From Chrysopilus asiliformis (lineage: Eukaryota; Arthropoda; Insecta; Diptera; Rhagionidae), in NCBI GenBank assembly GCA_964034945.1, contig OZ035962.1:72001274-72065273 (forward strand): a stretch of 64,000 bases of DNA. Reading direction: 5' to 3'. The notes under the pieces are model-generated. The model was given only the letters and a program-made list of their open reading frames with translations. It made no database searches and was not told where the DNA came from. Below, one piece after another: positions 53,792 through 64,000 of the stretch (position 1 is its first letter; every line of letters begins with the position of its first letter). Both the position numbers and the translations under genes were made by a program.

Positions 53792-55930
53792 TTTAAAAAA
53801 TGTTGTTTTTTCATACAAAATATCTTTAGTTTCTGAACTAGTGATCATGTTTTAGTGTTCAGTAAATTACAACCCAGGACGAAAGTCTAGTTTCCGGCAT
53901 GCTGAGATAACATGATCCCGGTTATTCCGGGACGTATGATCCCTTTTCAGAACATATTTTGTTAAGAACAGCCGTTCGCGAGCTACGAATTTTATAAACA
54001 CTGATTTTTTCAGTTCTCAGAAACCGTTAAAGATGCCAAATATTGTGATTTCAGATGAAATTTGGCATTTAACAAAAAAAAATTGATTCTTCATAGAATT
54101 TCGCTAAACTTTCCTAAACAGTGGACAATTTTGTGAAAACATTTTTTTTTACAATAAGTTTTGGAAAATCGAAAAATTAATTTACAGTTTTCCACGGAAA
54201 CCTTCGGTCTAAAATTTTTTTGATTTTATTTTTGTTGACAAATTTCAAACCCTTTCTGTATGCAAAATTTCAGTGACAATTTTTCCAGTAATATAAAAAC
54301 GTGCCCATATTTTTTGTAAGTGATTAAAAAATATGAAAAAAATAGTTTGGTGAGTACCCTTAAAAAATCTATTTCAAATCTCTACATTTTGGTGGTTCCA
54401 CAAAATAGAATTTTCCATGAAAAATCATCATCGGTTGCCTGCTCTTCCAAGACTCGGGGAAATCTACTGTTCTGTCTTTATTAGTGTGGAAAATAATCAC
54501 GCTATATAGTTTTTAATTGAAATTCCATTTCAACAGCTATGTAAAAGAAATTCAATTAAAAACGTAATTCAATAAACCCATAATTATAATAACTTCAACT
54601 TAATAAATTCAAATTTAAAATCAATTCGATTGAACTATACACTTTCACAATTTTTTGATGTTGAAAAATATGTGATACGGAAATATATGAATTTTAACGG
54701 ATTACAAATTGCCATCCCCACCCCTAAATATAAAATCGGTTAAGTCACAGTGAAAACGAGTACATCCGATCTACATTTTGCTGAACATGCATCCCAAATA
54801 TAACTTCTCTATAATGCATAAATGGATTCCAATCTAATAATCTATAATTTCAACTAAAATAAAGTTTGCGGATAATTAGAATAAGTTTTGAAAATTGTTC
54901 CAAAATGTTACACCAAACTACGTCATCAGGCCAACGTTATCAGATTGGGATTTAAGGCCACAAACTAAACTAATAAATAAATAATTACACACGATTATTC
55001 TCTAAAATACATTCAAAGAGGAGTACATAACCACGAACGAAATTACATACTCTATTCAAATATTCTATGCTGCATTCTGCTAAAATAATAATAATATCCG
55101 ATGCTTTTATTCGATGCGGATAAAATTTCAAAAAAAATGGTTTATGTTTAGTAGGTACTGATTTCCAATTTTCTATCACAAAAACAGAATACAATAAAAA
55201 TTTAACAATGAATTAAATTAAAATTTGTGAAGTATCATAACAGAGATAAATATTAAAATATATTATATTTAAGTTCTCACATGGTGGAGAAGGAAGTATT
55301 GTCTTTATCAACAAGTATTAAATACTAAAATGTCAGTACATATTAGCTAGTATTCACTTTTGGTAGCAGCTAGCCTGAAATAAGCCTAGTTCGAAAAGTA
55401 TTTTAGGTATCCACCGAAAAAATAATTTTCGTAGTATTAAAAAAGTTTGTGAGCCAACCAATTTGGACAAAAATTGTGTTGATGGTGGGTATGAGACTCA
55501 AAATTTATTATAATCTACGTGTTTTTCAAAAAAATTTAAATGTTTTAAAATTTTGAAAATGTTAGAAATCTTATTATTTTGCTGTTTACTTTCAAAAACG
55601 GCCATGGAAAACAATTTATGGAAATTCCTAATACATTTTCTATAGTAGATTCGGCTATTTCTTTAAAATTTTAAGCCGAATTTATTTTCCGGAGATATTT
55701 TTGTAGGAAAAATTTACCTATAAATACGGAGTAAATTTTAGACTTTATGTACTAAAATTAAGGTAAATGCTGGAAAATGCCATTGCTAATAGTAAATGTG
55801 AAATAGCAAATGCTTTAAAATTTATTCACTTTTGTCGTGCTAAAACTGGCTAAAATGCTAGTGAAAGCATTTGCTACGTTTTATTCACTCGCTTGTTATA
55901 CGGTTTCGAAATTAAAGAAATAAGGAAACA
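53792..55930. other. No gene seen
   Basis: AT-rich. The only ORF of any length (54985-55194, minus) lacks a domain. No element ends recognised. Confidence 0.3.
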
Positions 55931-55934
55931 TAAC

Positions 55935-56525
55935 AAAAGCTATAATTGCCAATATGGCAATTATTGAAAACCCGTATGTTGATATTCGTATCAAAATTCG
56001 AACAGTTGTACCAAAATTTGACTTTGAAGTCAAACTTTCCTATAAGATTTTTTAAAATTTATTCCAATCGGATTTTGATGTATGGGAGTTTTATGTAGAA
56101 TCATATCATTAATAACTTTTGTTCTTGGACTTTTTTGACAAGATGCACCGTTTTCGAGATATTTGCAAAAATCATTTTCATTCGTATGGGGGGTACCCCC
56201 CTAATGGATCATTTTTGCCCATTGACGAACTTGACCTGGAATTTAAGAAAAACGGATCTGCGCAAAATTCCAAGTCTGTATGTAGTGCGCCCGCAATCCG
56301 CGCCATAGATAGACGGACAGACAGACGGACAGACAGACGGACAGACAGACGGACAGACGGACAGACAGACGGACAGACGGACGGACGGACATGAAAAAAT
56401 TAATTATTTTTATCATTCTAAACACACTGGTGTAATTCATTTTTTTGTGTAATAACGGGATCTTGGCGTTACAAACGGTAAGGCAAAGTTAGTATACCCT
56501 TTGGTTTCACCATACGGGTATAAAA
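55935..56525 (-). mobile_element. DINE-like family B copy
   Basis: In inverse it begins TATACCCGTATGGTGAAACC, then CTTTGCCTTACCGTTTGTAA, a GTCC/GTCT tract (56310-56392), the GAATTTTGCGCAGATCCG box, AAAACGGTGCATCTTGTC, and ends TTGCCATATTGGCAATTATAG. ORFs on both strands come from the microsatellite. Confidence 0.8.
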
Positions 56526-56754
56526 ATACAAGAAAGTGAAAAATTGCCACTCCAATAATGTCTCCAATTATCATGACCTTAAATTAGAATAATACAGCCA
56601 CACTTGAGTTCCTTGATAGATCAAATTTTTGTCCTCTTCACATTCGACTTATCGTAATTGACAGATTATGTACTATTAATACATATAAATCTGACAATTA
56701 AAATTAAAAACACCTCGAGAATTGGTTTTATCTATCGGGGAAAATCAAAGTAAT

Positions 56755-56905
56755 AGGGGTATTCAAATTTGTTATTAAAATAGCTGTTATTGCCGTAGAA
56801 TAGTATTATTTGTTAAAGTTTTGTAAACAACAACAAAATACACGGCAATATTAATATTAAATTTGAGTAAATATTTACCCTTGGGTACTAAGCAAAAATC
56901 ATTGC
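56755..56905 (+). repeat. Left end of the AGGGGTATTC element (third copy)
   Basis: It matches 474-640 over AGGGGTATTC, TAGCTGTTATTGCCGTAGA, GTATTATTTGTTAA and ACACGGCAATATT. It stops where the LINE fragment begins. Confidence 0.65.
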
Positions 56906-57185
56906 GACTTCTTGTCCGCGTTGGAGAGGAAACTACTCAGAAGGATCTTTGGCCCCTTACATAAAAGGGGACGATTCCGGAGACTCTACAATGATGAGGT
57001 CTATGAGAGATATAAGGACGTACCCGTAGTCAATATTATAAGACTCAGCAAACTCTTGTGGGCTGGTCATGCCACTGGAATGAGTGAAAGTGACCCGGCT
57101 CGGAAAGTCTTCTGTGGTAGGTTATTAACAACAAGGCTACGAGGAAGACCCAACCTCAGATGGCAAGATGAACATCGGCGCGTGA
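56906..57185 (+). pseudogene. Non-LTR retrotransposon ORF C-terminal fragment
   Basis: The frame 56912-57208 reads LERKLLRRIFGPLHKRGRFR, LYNDEVYERYKD, SKLLWAGHATGMSESDPARK and RLRGRPNLRWQDE. These blocks form the common tail after the reverse transcriptase in many insect LINEs (FERK.LR.IFGP, RLRWAGH..RM, GRP..RW.D). The catalytic domains are absent and there is no 3' tail, so this is a decayed 5'- and 3'-truncated copy. The last residues after RWQDEHRR no longer match the pattern. Confidence 0.75.
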
Positions 57186-60100
57186 TCGGGACCTTTTTCC
57201 GATTGTGATTCGAAAATTTCATATAAAACTTTTTCATTCATGTGAAATTGACGGTGTGCCAAAACACCAAAAATACCAAAAAGAGCTTTGCTCCGAGAAA
57301 AGCCAGTGGTAGTGGATACCCGAGAACTTTCAAAGCTCTGCCGACCCTGCTCTAGAATTACGCCCTTACGTGAAGCGATCAACTTAAAAAGGAGTCTAAT
57401 CAGCAGTCGCTTGAGACCTTACAGAATTCCTCCTACCAATAAAAATCTTTATTGCGACAAAATTTTAAATTAAATTAATTGTTTAATTTTCGCTATTAAA
57501 TTATTCATTAGGCTATTTCAGATATAAAAGAAAAGCAAACAAAATTTGTGTGTGAACTGTTTGCTTGTGCATTCATGGATATATTGGCCATAAACAGCAT
57601 CGTATAACATTCTTGAATCCTAATTAAAGGTAATCGATACTTATACAATCTTAATAGGAACCTCCTTTAATAAATCCGATACAAGAGATTCTTATCCTGT
57701 ATGTTTATCCTCACTGGACCAAATAAATACACGATGATGTCCTACCTAAACAAATACTCGTTCATATCTAACCCGAAATCCTGATATACAAACAAAATAT
57801 GTGTATAGACATTTACCTACTATATATAAATATAACACGTGGACGTTTTCACCAAATATCGCAAACTGAACACCATATAGATGATTATCCTATTGACCAA
57901 AAACGGACCAATAACAATTCTATTTGTAACTGCATGTGTGTTTTTGTATCTCTGTACATTATTTGTTAGCCACCGAGAATACTTAATTGATTCCGAATTG
58001 GCGCGATGCTATTGATTTTACTTTGTTATATTTTTGCAACATCAGGCAACAACCAGGGAAGGTAATTTTTTATATGTCGGTCGTTTCGAGATTCAACAAC
58101 AACATTGGTCCAATGAAGTATGTTAATTTATTTTTTTTTTAAAAAAAGGGCGATAGCTACAAATACACAATTTTACATAACTAGTACAAAGTTTTGTTTT
58201 TACCTTTTTTGGATCAAAGCATCGGAAAATATTTATAAATCCCATGAAAACATTTGGTTTAATTCCGGTAGACAGGGGTAGATTTTGTATTTTTACATTC
58301 CGTTTTTGTGTTTGAAATCTTTATTTATTTTTTATTTCTCATTCTCCCTCATTCTCCCTCTCAAACCCCCAACAGCAACAACAACAACAACAGCCGATAA
58401 AACCCTTTTTCGTACCATGACTTTTGATACGTCTGTGAACATGCATAATTGGGATTTGATTTTAAAAGCAGAATGTTAGGGTTCTGTGTGAAAGCTTTTG
58501 GTTTGTTCATTGAAATCATTGATCAATTAAGACTAACATTTCGAATTGTGTTTTACCTCGGTTGGGGAGGGTTTCACATTCAACGGTTTGTAAAAAAAAT
58601 CATGTTATTTAATAATTTCATATTCATGCCAAAACCTTTAGACCGGGTACACACCACGCTATTCAAACGCATCGGAACTTGGTTTGTGATTTAAATTCAT
58701 AACCGGTTACTTACTCATTAGTGATGCCGTTCTACAGAGGGTACTACTCAGAAGTGATTAAAATTTGTAGTTTCTCCATGTCAAGTGAACGAGTAAAAAA
58801 TTTTTTTTTCTCGGATTTCTTTATAATTCGACTCAACTAATGTACCCTCAAACCTTGTTAAAAATGCGAAATTTCAGTTTTTTTATTTTCAGTAGTTTCA
58901 GAGTTAGAGTGCACTTTGAAATCTTTAGGAAATCGTAGTTTTCCGCTAATGTGCACTCAGATTTTTTTTAAAACGGAGACTAGGAGTAAGATAGCGGTCT
59001 GATGTTGGACGCATTTTGAAGTTAATTTCACAAGCTTGCATTTGATGTATAACATCACATATTTTAGACAGTTTTTAATAATATCAAGGTCACTCCGTAT
59101 GATATTTGGGCTTGAATATCTCAAAAAAGCACATTTCAAGTTTTTTGAAGAAATCACTAACAAACTTTAAATTTTCAAAACCATTCATGTAAAGTTGTAA
59201 AGTTTCATGCTGGAACCACAATGGAATCACTTTTTTCTGGGGGTTTTTTTTAATATCCAATTCACGATTTTCCGGTCAAATAATAGTCACTTTCATCACT
59301 CTTGCATTTCATTAACGAAATTTGTTCATTTTTCCTTGTAAATACTAAATATATGGATAAACTATAGTAGGCGTGTACGTATTTAGTACACCGAACTCCA
59401 TACTCCAAAATTATATTTTTCATTTTCGTAAACAATTTTCTAATCGGTATTGACTGTAAAATAAACATTATCTAAACCGAGTTTTAGTTTTTATTAATTT
59501 GCTTAAATATTTGCAATTTTTGTTTCTGGAAACAAGGTGGGTTCAAATTGAACCCAACGGTAATTCGCGATAGAAAATTCATAGCAAAAAAAGCAATCTA
59601 TCAATTCCAACAAAATACAAACAGAAATTTGTAAAGAAACAAAGTCAAGAAGTTACAGAGTCTTGAAGGTATCACAGCTCAAATGAGATCAAAATTTAAT
59701 CGCTTTGGGGTCAATTAGACTCCAGTGACAGACGGAGAGTTAAAAAGCAAAAAAAAAATTCTGTTGCCGTAAATCAATGTCTAGAATAAAATATGGTGCA
59801 TTGTATTTCAAAATATCTTGTATCAATACTTATAAAGTGAGCCATGAAGTTGCCATCAGAACTTATTCAATATCATGAACTTTATTTCACGTCGAGTTCA
59901 CTGTTGATTTATCAATATTTCGATACTTAGATCTTTTAAAAATCCAAAACGTAAAAATATACTACTTTATAGTTGAGCATATTAAAATTTTAATATCTGA
60001 TCTAAAATCTATACGCAATTACATAATTTTTTTTTTGTAAACTCGTTTTCCACATCGTGTTAAAAACTGAAATGCTTTGCCGTGGATGTTTTTATCGTTA

Positions 60101-61485
60101 TATTTTCCAAGCGGCCTTTTGTCTTTCAATGTTTTATCATCGCAAAACTGGACCACATTAATTTATCTCTGAGGATTGAATTCGTTAAGCCGGTCATAAA
60201 TTAAAGGCAGGAATTGAATTAAAACCCCGGGAATGGATAAAATGCTTTTATGAGTTAATGCGACCCTCAAACTATGAATATGGCAGAAAGCTTGCCCAGC
60301 ATTGAAACCGGAAAACTGTGAAAAAAAGGGTGAAAAAGTCCCCGAGGAAAACTAGTGGAAAACTCGAAATTCAAAAATTTCAGAGTGGCCAGTGACAATT
60401 TGTTGATATAATAGCCTAGTTCTCATACTCTGCTCTCTCCCAAAAATGACAATAAAAAACAAAACGAACCAAACGAATAATAAAAAAAAAGAACGAAAGC
60501 GAAAAATTGTGAAATAAAAAAAATTGTCATCTGGTGCGGACGTTGCACAATTTATGCGGTTTTAGTATTACGTCCTTTTCATCCTTTTTGCATCTTCCTC
60601 AGAGCGCTCCTCTGTCTCGATCCTCAAACTTGATCCTACCGACGAACGGCATCCAAAATAACTCATCCCCAATGGATTCAAAGTCATCACCATCATCATC
60701 AACAACTCTCCGCTTCATGCAGGCGTTCCAAACATTTTCATTTTATTTGATTTTTTGCTTTTGGAGTTGGAACTGGAATCGCCACAATTTCCAACATAAC
60801 AGTTGATCTCGATATTTTTTTATTTGGACTCATTTATTTACAATTTTTTGCACATGTTGTAGCATTTTAGCCGACCGATACGAGGATGAGGACATCGGCA
60901 GGGGAGTAACTTTTAAACAGCTCTAAATTTACGCCTGAAATACTCGTTCATCATCAGCTAGCTGCCTGCCTCATCTTCTACATATTACATAGCATAGTTC
61001 CATGCTGTGTCCTTGGCCGAAAATGGACTCGCAACGAAGCTAAAAGCAGCCAGTCTAATAGCGTAGATGAGGGGAATCACAAGCTGACTGCCCTGAGATG
61101 TACTTTTTATATTTCTGTATTTTATTTTCTATGGCGATTTTTTGTTTGTTTGGGGCTGTACTCTACCGGGAATGGTTGCGGTTATTGTACTTAGAGGATT
61201 AAGCATATAAAACCGCGAATATAACTTTATTTTTTGGTCAAATGATAAAATGCAAGGATTCTAAATGAGTTGAAATTTGTATCTACCATGAGTCGAATTT
61301 TTTCATGAGTGCATTGTAGGGAAGCAAATGAAGTACTTTCTAATTTTGTGCTTTTGTGGTTAAAGTTCTGAAATATTTTAAAGAGATGATTAAGCTAATT
61401 GTAAAATTGACTTAATTTTATAAACCGAAATGGCTTTAACTTTTTGTTTGTAGCAAATATTATGAATGTAAATGTTTTTTTCCAG
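57186..61485. other. Long stretch with no gene recognised
   Basis: ORFs at 57137-57473, 58285-58694, 58957-59468 and 60534-60806 are short, without splice-linked partners or known domains. An (AAC)n run is near 58375. This is the least repeat-dense part of the window and could hold UTR, regulatory or intronic sequence of a gene outside it. Confidence 0.3.
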
Positions 61486-61596
61486 TTATGTAACAGATTT
61501 TTCAATATCGTAAAATTATGGTAGAATTTACTGTTTAAAACGAATTAATCGGAAATACTACCATAATTTTACGAAATTGGAAAATCTGTTACATAA
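61486..61596. repeat. Small palindromic MITE (GTTATGTAACAG)
   Basis: TTATGTAACAGATTTTTCAA..CGTAAAATTATGGTA and its inverse are separated by about 30 bp. It is 111 bp long and non-coding. Confidence 0.7.
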
Positions 61597-61985
61597 ACAC
61601 ATCATGCTTCTTAATGGCTTTATTTCGTATGATTTGCTTAATTAAAAATTACAGGATTTTAGAAAGACGTAAAACATTCCGTTGATTTGATTGATGGGTG
61701 GACTGCTAAAAGAGAATGTTCCAATTTTGTAGATTAACAAACTTGGCCTTGTTTGTTATCAAACAAATTTAGATTAGGAAGACATTCGAGAGTTTTCTTT
61801 GGCAGAAAAAAAACCGGAAATTCTTCACCAACAACATAAGAGTGGGTAACCGATCAGTAGAAAATCATGCATATTAGCGCAAGTGACATGGTGATTGCGA
61901 TGGTGGTTAGAGAACGGAGTTTGTGCAAAGTTGAATAGTCGGAAGGGAGGAAAGTAAGGTAAGAAGGTATGCTAAATTCCAAATC
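61597..61985. other. No gene seen
   Basis: Nothing recognised. Confidence 0.3.
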
Positions 61986-61989
61986 TCTA

Positions 61990-62790
61990 GCTCAGGGGTT
62001 CGCACAGTTTTTTTTAAAGACTTTATTTAGGTTGCCTTCGTATCTGTCTGTTAGTTGTTTGTCGGGATCAAATCTGGCAATCTAATTTTTACTCACTTCC
62101 ACTATTCCGTATGCCCTGAAATTTTGCACACATACGTAAGTCTGATGACAATACAATATTTTCACTACTTCGTCCTTGTAAGCATAACGTAAGGGCCTGT
62201 TCGAATAACGTTATTATCTTTTTCCTCAAATTTTCCGGATAAAAATCTTTTCTCAGAGTTTTTGGAATTTCTAAATTCGATTCCGACATTAAAGATAACG
62301 GAACATCCTGTAAAGATAACCTAATTATCCTTTTCCTCAAATTTTCCAGAAAAAATATCATCTGGGGTTCTTGGGAATGCTGAATCCGATTCTTGGAGTT
62401 AAAAAGTCCGTCTCAAAGACATTAAGGCTAACTTTCATAGTAAAAGTTTTTAGCCAGTATTTTATAGATATTTTACATGCTTAATAGGACCTCTCGTTAT
62501 CCTTACAGACTCCTTAACGTCAGATTCGGATTAAGCGACCCCAAAATCCCAAGATGGGGTTTTTCCGGGAAAATTGAGGAAAAGTATAATTACGTTATCC
62601 TTATAGGTCCTTGTGTTATCCTCTCAGACTCCTTAACGTCAGATTCGGATTAAGCGACCCCAAAAACTCTAAGGTCAGATTTTTTGAAGAAAAGGATAAC
62701 CACGGTATCCTCACAGGACCTTCCCTTTGCTGTAGTGAAAATATTGTATTGTAATCGAGGTTACATAAATTTCAAGTCAATCGGATGAAT
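61990..62790. repeat. Helitron-type 120-bp units between inverted arms
   Basis: GACAATACAATATTTTCACTAC (about 62149) is inverted at about 62732-62753. Between them are four or five units, some in opposite orientation: AATTTTCCGGATAAAAATC and GATTCGGATTAAGCGACCCC. A GTCTGTTAGTTGTTTGTC tract and TCTCTAGCTCAGGGGTTC lie to the left, and AAATTTCAAGTCAATCGGATG lies to the right. Confidence 0.6.
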
Positions 62791-63531
62791 GGAAGTGGGT
62801 CAAAAACAGTTTTTGTGGATCAAAAACAAGCGTGACCAAAACAGACGTCATTTTGGATTTTTAGTCATACTAAACAAATTTAAAATGAAAAAATTAAAAT
62901 AGATTAAAAAAGTTTTTATTTAAAAAAATGCGCTAAAGATGCAACGGTTATCATATGTTTTTTTCGTGTAAATAGATTTACCATTTTACTATTTTCATAA
63001 AAACATAAAATTTTATAAAATGACGTACCGCACATCGCAACCCCGGGTCAAAGATACGTAATAATATTTCTAACAAGCAAAGTGGTAAAACGTGTTAAAT
63101 AAAAATCAAAGAAAAACCATCAAATCAAATCAAGCCATCGGTCCATCCGCGATATCAGTCAACATTATACGAATTTAGTTTCGTTCGTTGAGTTGTCTTG
63201 CCAAGACCTCAACAGAAGATAAAAGAACATCAGATTTGATTAATTCACTACATTAACGACTTGGGTCATAAAAACGCCTGCAACAATTTTTACGGTCAAT
63301 AAAATTCGAGCAAACGAATTCAATATGGCCACTGTAAAATTAGTCAGATTGATTTTTGGGACCGTTAAGATAAGAAAGAACTTTGTTGTCCAGAGGACTC
63401 GTCCATCGATCAACCACCCGTTCATCTGTTTATCGATATCTTTATCTATCCATCCGTTTATCCATTTATTTGCTTTCATGCATTCAATTGAATCATTCAA
63501 TTGTGATCCGTATTGGGTCCACACTGTAGAA
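62791..63531. other. No gene seen
   Basis: Opposed ORFs (63240-63584 minus, 63325-63576 plus) overlap a low-complexity CATCCGTTTATCC stretch. They are not supported as genes. Confidence 0.3.
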
Positions 63532-64000
63532 AATGAATTTGAATTTAAACCGAAAAATGGGGTAAAAACGGGGTAAATTTGCAAAAACGTCGTAAAATTT
63601 CGAAAAAAAATCAGAATTTAGCTCGCACACCATTTAAGTTGTAAAATCACCCAAAAAACATTAATCTTACACTAGAAATAGGGTAATTTTAAACCTTGCG
63701 TAAAATTTCGACCAATATTCGTATTTTTACTCTCATTTTGGTGTAAAAACACGCTCGCAGGGTATTTTTGCATTATTGTACGGACAATTTAACCTTAACC
63801 TTATAATTCGCATAAGGTTTGTGGCATCGGAGTATAAATACTCGAATCGAGTTTTACTCTACCAAAATCCTGTGTGGCGCCTGCCACATGGCAGACATGC
63901 CCGGGAAATTTGGATGTGAAAACATCCGCAAAAATAATATATTATTTTTTTTTTCAGACCGTATAAGCCGAGAAATTCTAATACCATTTTCGGTGTAATT
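63532..64000 (+). mobile_element. CACTA-like repeat (CACTGTAGAAAAT), cut by the window edge
   Basis: It starts CACTGTAGAAAATGAATTTG. From about 63590 to the edge it is the inverse of 21225-21690, including TTCCCGGGCATGTCTGCC in inverse, ATAAGGTTTGTGGCATCGG and the GTAAAATTTCG words. This orientation supplies the terminus missing from the copy at 20916. Confidence 0.65.

Noticed and set aside
57288..57473. REKPVVVDTREL resembles the start of an ERCC4 nuclease domain
   Set aside because: The GDY and ERK motifs that must follow are absent, so it is probably chance.
1..64000. tRNA, rRNA or snRNA genes
   Set aside because: No cloverleaf or conserved RNA gene could be recognised by eye. A dedicated scan would be needed to exclude them.

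Overview
This is a stretch of an AT-rich insect nuclear genome. It contains one recognisable host gene and a dense, nested load of transposons. The insect call rests on a multi-exon chemosensory ionotropic receptor (IR) and on two Helitron-like families built like dipteran DINE-1/INE-1 and mini-me elements: a hairpin start, a (GTCY)n microsatellite, then a GCTAGA..CTTGAAATTT box. Tc1/mariner, piggyBac, hAT, PIF/Harbinger, pogo and CACTA-like elements, plus non-LTR and Penelope-like fragments, add to this. A dipteran is the best guess, but the sequence does not prove it.

Layout. 1-2 kb: a repeat remnant, then an inverted-repeat element (474-1845) holding a 900-bp hAT element with an 8-bp target duplication. 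2-4.2 kb: two DINE-like copies and unassigned sequence. 4.7-5.7 kb: a pogo-type element carrying a rearranged Tc1/mariner copy. 5.9-7.2 kb: a 5'-truncated non-LTR retrotransposon with its own hAT insertion. 9-13 kb: a Penelope-like fragment, a CACTCAG element, a pogo-like element, a second copy of the hAT family and a piggyBac derivative. 14-18 kb: Helitron ends, a mariner fragment and a DINE-like copy.

19.4-28 kb: the IR gene on the + strand. Twelve exons fit together in phase to give 637 residues. Intron 2 (3.1 kb) and intron 9 (2.6 kb) are filled with Helitrons, a CACTA-like repeat, foldback elements and a DINE-like copy with an approximately 300-bp microsatellite. The exons remain open, which argues for a functional gene. 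One splice donor appears to be GC.

29-38 kb: DINE-like, pogo, mariner and Helitron copies. 41.2-51.7 kb: the most striking region. Fragments of a Cys-rich (CXC) protein gene flank a 9.4-kb PIF/Harbinger element (3-bp CTG duplication) with a transposase fragment and a Myb/SANT-like gene. Inside it sits a CAC..GTG element (2-bp TA duplication) that carries an intact 8-exon, 531-residue ORF1 with a SAM-like N-terminus. One base after the ORF1 stop begins a broken C2H2/transposase ORF2. Inside that lie a nearly perfect 867-bp palindrome, a hAT element with a BED-like finger and a foldback. 52-64 kb: Helitron-type 120-bp repeats, a pogo element, a DINE-like copy, a non-LTR tail, several kb with no feature I can name, and a second copy of the CACTA-like repeat at the right edge.

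Apart from the IR, the coding sequences belong to mobile elements, and most are broken. No rRNA, tRNA or CRISPR was recognised.
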